64,000 nucleotides of DNA from GH45 sp046704385 (GTDB lineage: Bacteria > Bacteroidota > Bacteroidia > Bacteroidales > SZUA-534), in the NCBI GenBank assembly GCA_046704385.1, contig JBJKSB010000041.1:186001-250000 (forward strand), written 5' to 3'. The translations under genes were made by a program, and so were the position numbers. Below the pieces are notes generated by a model. That model was given only the letters and a program-made list of their open reading frames with translations, was not told the DNA's origin and ran no database searches. This document shows, piece after piece, positions 60,811 to 64,000 of the stretch. Each line of letters opens with the position of its first letter. Positions within the stretch are counted from its first letter, which is position 1.

Positions 60811-61983
60811 ATGAATGTCTTATATTTGGGGTCTTCGGGTTTCCCATATGGATTGGCAGAAATACAAAGAATACAACTTATTTCGAAAGCTTTAATTGAA
60901 GAAGGTTGTCATGTATATGTAATAAACAGAAGAGGTGTTCATTCAAAAAAAACCCATCCAAATCTTAATAAAGCAGGGAGATACAGCAGAGTAGTTTACA
61001 TTTATACTTCATCACCTTATCGATTAGAAAACTTTATAGAAAGAAATAGTAAAAAGATTGTTGGATTTTTACTTGAACTTGTATGTATTTTCAAAATTCA
61101 TCACAGAAAAACCATTGATGCAGTGATTGTTTCTTCAATGAGTTTCTGGGACCTTTTATTTTACAAGATGATTACCTGGATACTAGGTGTTAAATTATTA
61201 CTGAATTATGTTGAATATAATTCTTCAATGGTATCGAGAAAAAAATTAAAGCTTAAAGTAAATGATTATTTCTTCGACAAATATGCAATCAGAGTTTCAG
61301 ATGGAATATTACCAATTAGTGAATTTTTAATTCAAAAAATAAAAGAGAAAGACAAAAGCAAGCCTTTCCTAAAGATTCCTGTTTTGACTGATATAAACAG
61401 ATACTCCGGAATTACAAAAGATTGTTCTGAAAAATATATTCTATTTTGTGGAGCTGCAGGATATATTGAAGTTATAAATTTTATAATTGACACATTTGAA
61501 ATTTTATCGGATAATTCGTTGTTTTTATACCTTGTTGTTAATGGTAAAGAAAATCATCTTTTGAAACTTCAAAATAGAATAATCAATTCTGCAAAATCTT
61601 CAAAAATTAGGGTATTTAGTAGTTTGTCCGATAATGAATTGTCGCATCTATATTATAATGCTTCAGGATTATTAATACCCCTTCGGCCCACATTACAAGA
61701 TAAAGCAAGATTTCCACATAAAATAGGAGAATATTTAGCGTCCGGGAATGTTATAATTACGACAAATTATGGCGAAGTAAAATATTATTTTCATAACAAG
61801 GAAAATGCGTTGATAGCTGAAAACTATAATATAAAAGAATATGCAATGCAAATAGAATATCTATTATTAAACCATGAAGAATCGAGAGTCATTGGTACTA
61901 ACGGAAAGAAATTATGCCAAGAATATTTTAATTATCAAAATTACGGAAACCCTTTAGTACAATTTATCAATAGCTTAAACTAA
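60811..61983 (+). CDS. GT4-like glycosyltransferase
   Basis: The 390 residues have a GT-B fold. N-terminal YLGSSGFPYGLAEIQRIQLISKALIEEGCHVYVINRRG is the acceptor-side Rossmann start; the C-terminal half shows DNELSHLYYNASGLLIPLRPTLQDKARFPHKIGEYLASGNVIITTNYGEVKYYF, where F-P-x-K-x-x-E-Y-L-A-x-G-x-x-I/V is the nucleotide-sugar site (E...E variant). Specificity unknown. Starts one base after the acetyltransferase. Confidence 0.8.
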   Translation: MNVLYLGSSGFPYGLAEIQRIQLISKALIEEGCHVYVINRRGVHSKKTHPNLNKAGRYSRVVYIYTSSPYRLENFIERNSKKIVGFLLELVCIFKIHHRKTIDAVIVSSMSFWDLLFYKMITWILGVKLLLNYVEYNSSMVSRKKLKLKVNDYFFDKYAIRVSDGILPISEFLIQKIKEKDKSKPFLKIPVLTDINRYSGITKDCSEKYILFCGAAGYIEVINFIIDTFEILSDNSLFLYLVVNGKENHLLKLQNRIINSAKSSKIRVFSSLSDNELSHLYYNASGLLIPLRPTLQDKARFPHKIGEYLASGNVIITTNYGEVKYYFHNKENALIAENYNIKEYAMQIEYLLLNHEESRVIGTNGKKLCQEYFNYQNYGNPLVQFINSLN

Positions 61984-62022
61984 AATAATTGTACGAATTA
62001 AAAAAAATTAAATCAGGATAGA

Positions 62023-63885
62023 ATGTGCGGAATAACGGGAAAAGTAAATTTTAATCAGAACGAACTTATTGAAAACTATGAATTATCATCAATGACGGAT
62101 GTAATTTCACATCGGGGCCCTGATGATTCTGGAATATTTATTGACAAGAACGTTGGATTGGGTTTTAGACGATTAAGTATTATTGATTTGGAAACAGGAA
62201 GTCAACCCTTAAAAAACCATAATGGAAGTGTTGTAATTGTATTTAATGGTGAAATATATAACTATTTAGATTTAAAGATAATTTTAGAAAAGAAAGGATA
62301 TAATTTCAGAACCAAAACAGACACAGAAGTTATTTTAGCAGCATACGAAATTTATGGTGAAAATTGTTTGTCGATGCTGCGAGGCATGTTTGCATTTGCA
62401 ATATGGGATTCAAATGAAAAGAGACTCTTTTGTGCTCGAGATAGATTTGGAATAAAACCATTCTATTATTATTTAGATAACAATAAATTTGTTTTTGGTT
62501 CAGAAATTAAGTCAATACTTAAAGCTGCCAATGTAAATAAAGAATTATCAATTGAAGCAATTGATTCATATTTCGCATTTGGTTATATAACTTCAGATAA
62601 ATCAATTTATAAAAGCATAAAAAAGCTTTCCCCGGGGCATTTTTTAATTCTTTCTCCAAATAACGGTCAAAAGTTAACTATAAGAAAATATTGGGACGTT
62701 AATTTTGATTTTGATTTAGATAAAAGTGAGAAAGAGTGGATCGAGGAGATTCAAGATAGTTTTTCAGAAACTGTAAAATCACATATGATTTCTGATGTGC
62801 CTATTGGAGCTTTTTTAAGTGGAGGAATAGACTCAAGCTCGGTTGTGGCAATGATGGCCTTGAATTCGGACAAACCAATTGAGACTTTCTCAATAGGGTT
62901 TAAAGAAGAAAAATATAATGAACTTGAGTTTGCCAGAGCAGTTGCTAAAAAATATAATTGCAATCATCATGAACAAATAATAGAACCAGAATCCATTGGA
63001 TTGTTGCCCAAACTGGTTCAGGCTTATGATGAACCTTTTGCTGATTCATCTGCAATTCCGACCTATTATGTTTCAAAATTTGCAAGAGAATATGTTACAG
63101 TTGTATTATCTGGCGACGGAGGTGACGAATTGTTTGCCGGATATAATATATATAATTACTTTCAAAAGATTTATGGAAATTCAATATTAAGCACAAAGTT
63201 AAAAAAGATAATTTGGGGAAATATCTATAACATGATTCCGGAACATATCGCTGGGAAAGGCTTAGTATATTATTTGTCAAAAAACAAGGAGTTTTTAGGA
63301 GCCTATTTAAATATTTGGAATAAACCTGAAAGAAGTAAATTATTAAGAAAGGATTTATATTTAAATTCTAATGATTTTTCACAGAAATATAAAGAAAACC
63401 TTTTATTAGATAATACTAATACTGACTTCATAACAAACCTGCAGTATTTAGATATTAAAACATATCTTGTTGATGACATATTAACAAAGGTTGACCGTGT
63501 AAGTATGCAAAATTCTTTGGAGGTCAGGGTCCCTATTTTGGATCACAAATTTGCAGAAATGACTTTTAAGATACCCTCTACACTCAAATATAACAGTGGC
63601 GAAAAAAAATATATATTTAAAAAATCGTTATCAAAACACCTTCCCGAAAATGTGCTTTCACATTCAAAAAAAGGCTTTAGTGTTCCATTGTCAGTTTGGT
63701 TTAAAGATGATTTAAAAGAATATATAAATGACGTTTTACTTTCTTCAAATGCCGCAATAAATGAATATCTTGAACAAAATTATGTTGGTAAAGTTGTTAA
63801 TAATAGTTTTACAAGCAAACGAAATTTTAGTAAGCGTATATGGTCATTGTTGTTTTTTGAGGAATGGCTAAAACAAAACAGTTAA
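62023..63885 (+). CDS. asnB: Asparagine synthase-like glutamine amidotransferase
   Basis: The 620 residues begin with the nucleophile Cys2 (MCGITGKVNF) of an N-terminal glutaminase domain (about 1-200: SHRGPDDSG, RLSIIDLETGSQPL, VFNGEIYNY, RDRFGIKPFYYY) and a synthetase domain with the ATP loop FLSGGIDSSSVVAMM and YFEGGDELFAGY-like LSGDGGDELFAGYNIY. In polysaccharide loci such proteins often amidate uronic acids rather than make asparagine; the neighbouring TviB/TviC pair provides a uronic acid. Both readings remain open. Confidence 0.87.
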   Translation: MCGITGKVNFNQNELIENYELSSMTDVISHRGPDDSGIFIDKNVGLGFRRLSIIDLETGSQPLKNHNGSVVIVFNGEIYNYLDLKIILEKKGYNFRTKTDTEVILAAYEIYGENCLSMLRGMFAFAIWDSNEKRLFCARDRFGIKPFYYYLDNNKFVFGSEIKSILKAANVNKELSIEAIDSYFAFGYITSDKSIYKSIKKLSPGHFLILSPNNGQKLTIRKYWDVNFDFDLDKSEKEWIEEIQDSFSETVKSHMISDVPIGAFLSGGIDSSSVVAMMALNSDKPIETFSIGFKEEKYNELEFARAVAKKYNCNHHEQIIEPESIGLLPKLVQAYDEPFADSSAIPTYYVSKFAREYVTVVLSGDGGDELFAGYNIYNYFQKIYGNSILSTKLKKIIWGNIYNMIPEHIAGKGLVYYLSKNKEFLGAYLNIWNKPERSKLLRKDLYLNSNDFSQKYKENLLLDNTNTDFITNLQYLDIKTYLVDDILTKVDRVSMQNSLEVRVPILDHKFAEMTFKIPSTLKYNSGEKKYIFKKSLSKHLPENVLSHSKKGFSVPLSVWFKDDLKEYINDVLLSSNAAINEYLEQNYVGKVVNNSFTSKRNFSKRIWSLLFFEEWLKQNS

Positions 63886-63901
63886 TTATTTTTTACCACG
63901 A

Positions 63902-64000
63902 ATGAAAATAAATTTACTTTATATTATCGATAATTTAGGTAATGGGGGAAAAGAACGCCAATTAATAGAAATTTGTAAAAACATTGACAAAAGCAAAATA
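63902..64000 (+). CDS. Glycosyltransferase N-terminus (partial, runs off the window)
   Basis: The 33 visible codons read MKINLLYIIDNLGNGGKERQ and continue to the edge. The N-terminal beta strand plus LGNGGKERQ is the usual GT4 start (GGxER loop). The rest of the gene lies to the right. It follows asnB by 16 bases, same strand, so the operon continues. Confidence 0.72.
   Translation, partial: MKINLLYIIDNLGNGGKERQLIEICKNIDKSKI

Overview
The window comes from a member of the phylum Bacteroidota, most likely a Marinilabiliales/Prolixibacteraceae-type bacterium. Evidence: type IX secretion (T9SS) C-terminal sorting tails, the gliding-type ABC ATPase GldA, an UpxY/NusG-like regulator ahead of a surface-polysaccharide locus, TAnnTTTG-type promoters, a Bacteroidota-style pectin utilisation cluster and low-GC coding sequence. 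No database search was possible; family calls rest on motifs read by eye.

Region 1 (1-13.8 kb) is a pectin-degradation cluster, all on the + strand: the tail of a DUF4861-like protein, a GH105 unsaturated uronyl hydrolase, a modular PL1 pectate lyase, a CE12 acetylesterase, a GH43, a modular CE8 pectin methylesterase, a divergent CE8 paralogue, a membrane-anchored AraC-type regulator and a PQQ-type propeller. Lyase and methylesterase carry T9SS tails; GH105, CE12 and GH43 are lipoproteins. No SusC/SusD pair lies in the window. A decayed second copy of the CE8-like C-terminus sits at 13.68-13.80 kb.

Region 2 (14-44.7 kb) is mostly core and housekeeping: two secreted proteins, a tRNA(CAU) with a truncated duplicate beside it, mtnA, a HAD phosphatase, lgt, an amidohydrolase, a hemerythrin-like protein lacking three canonical iron ligands, a glycosyltransferase, a HEPN/MNT toxin-antitoxin pair, a 1154-residue protein that looks like PPi-type PEP carboxykinase, sufBCD, pheS, a DUF5916-like outer-membrane protein, metK behind a SAM-II-like riboswitch, a LiaF-like/LytS/LytR module and gldA.

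Region 3 (44.8-64 kb) starts with palindrome-rich intergenic DNA and upxY. A three-gene module follows (ERCC4/XPF-type nuclease, DUF6922-like protein, AbiEii-like nucleotidyltransferase), bounded on both sides by inverted REP-like elements and AAGACTCAAGA-type tracts. Then comes an extracellular-polysaccharide operon running off the right edge: UDP-HexNAc dehydrogenase and 4-epimerase (TviB/TviC type), two sulfotransferases, Wzx flippase, Wzy-like polymerase, WecE aminotransferase with a WecD-like N-acetyltransferase, two hexapeptide acyltransferases, three glycosyltransferases, an AsnB amidotransferase and an SGNH hydrolase interrupted by one in-frame stop. The expected product is a polymer containing N-acetylhexosaminuronic acid (possibly amidated), a 4-acylamino-4,6-dideoxyhexose and probably sulfate esters.
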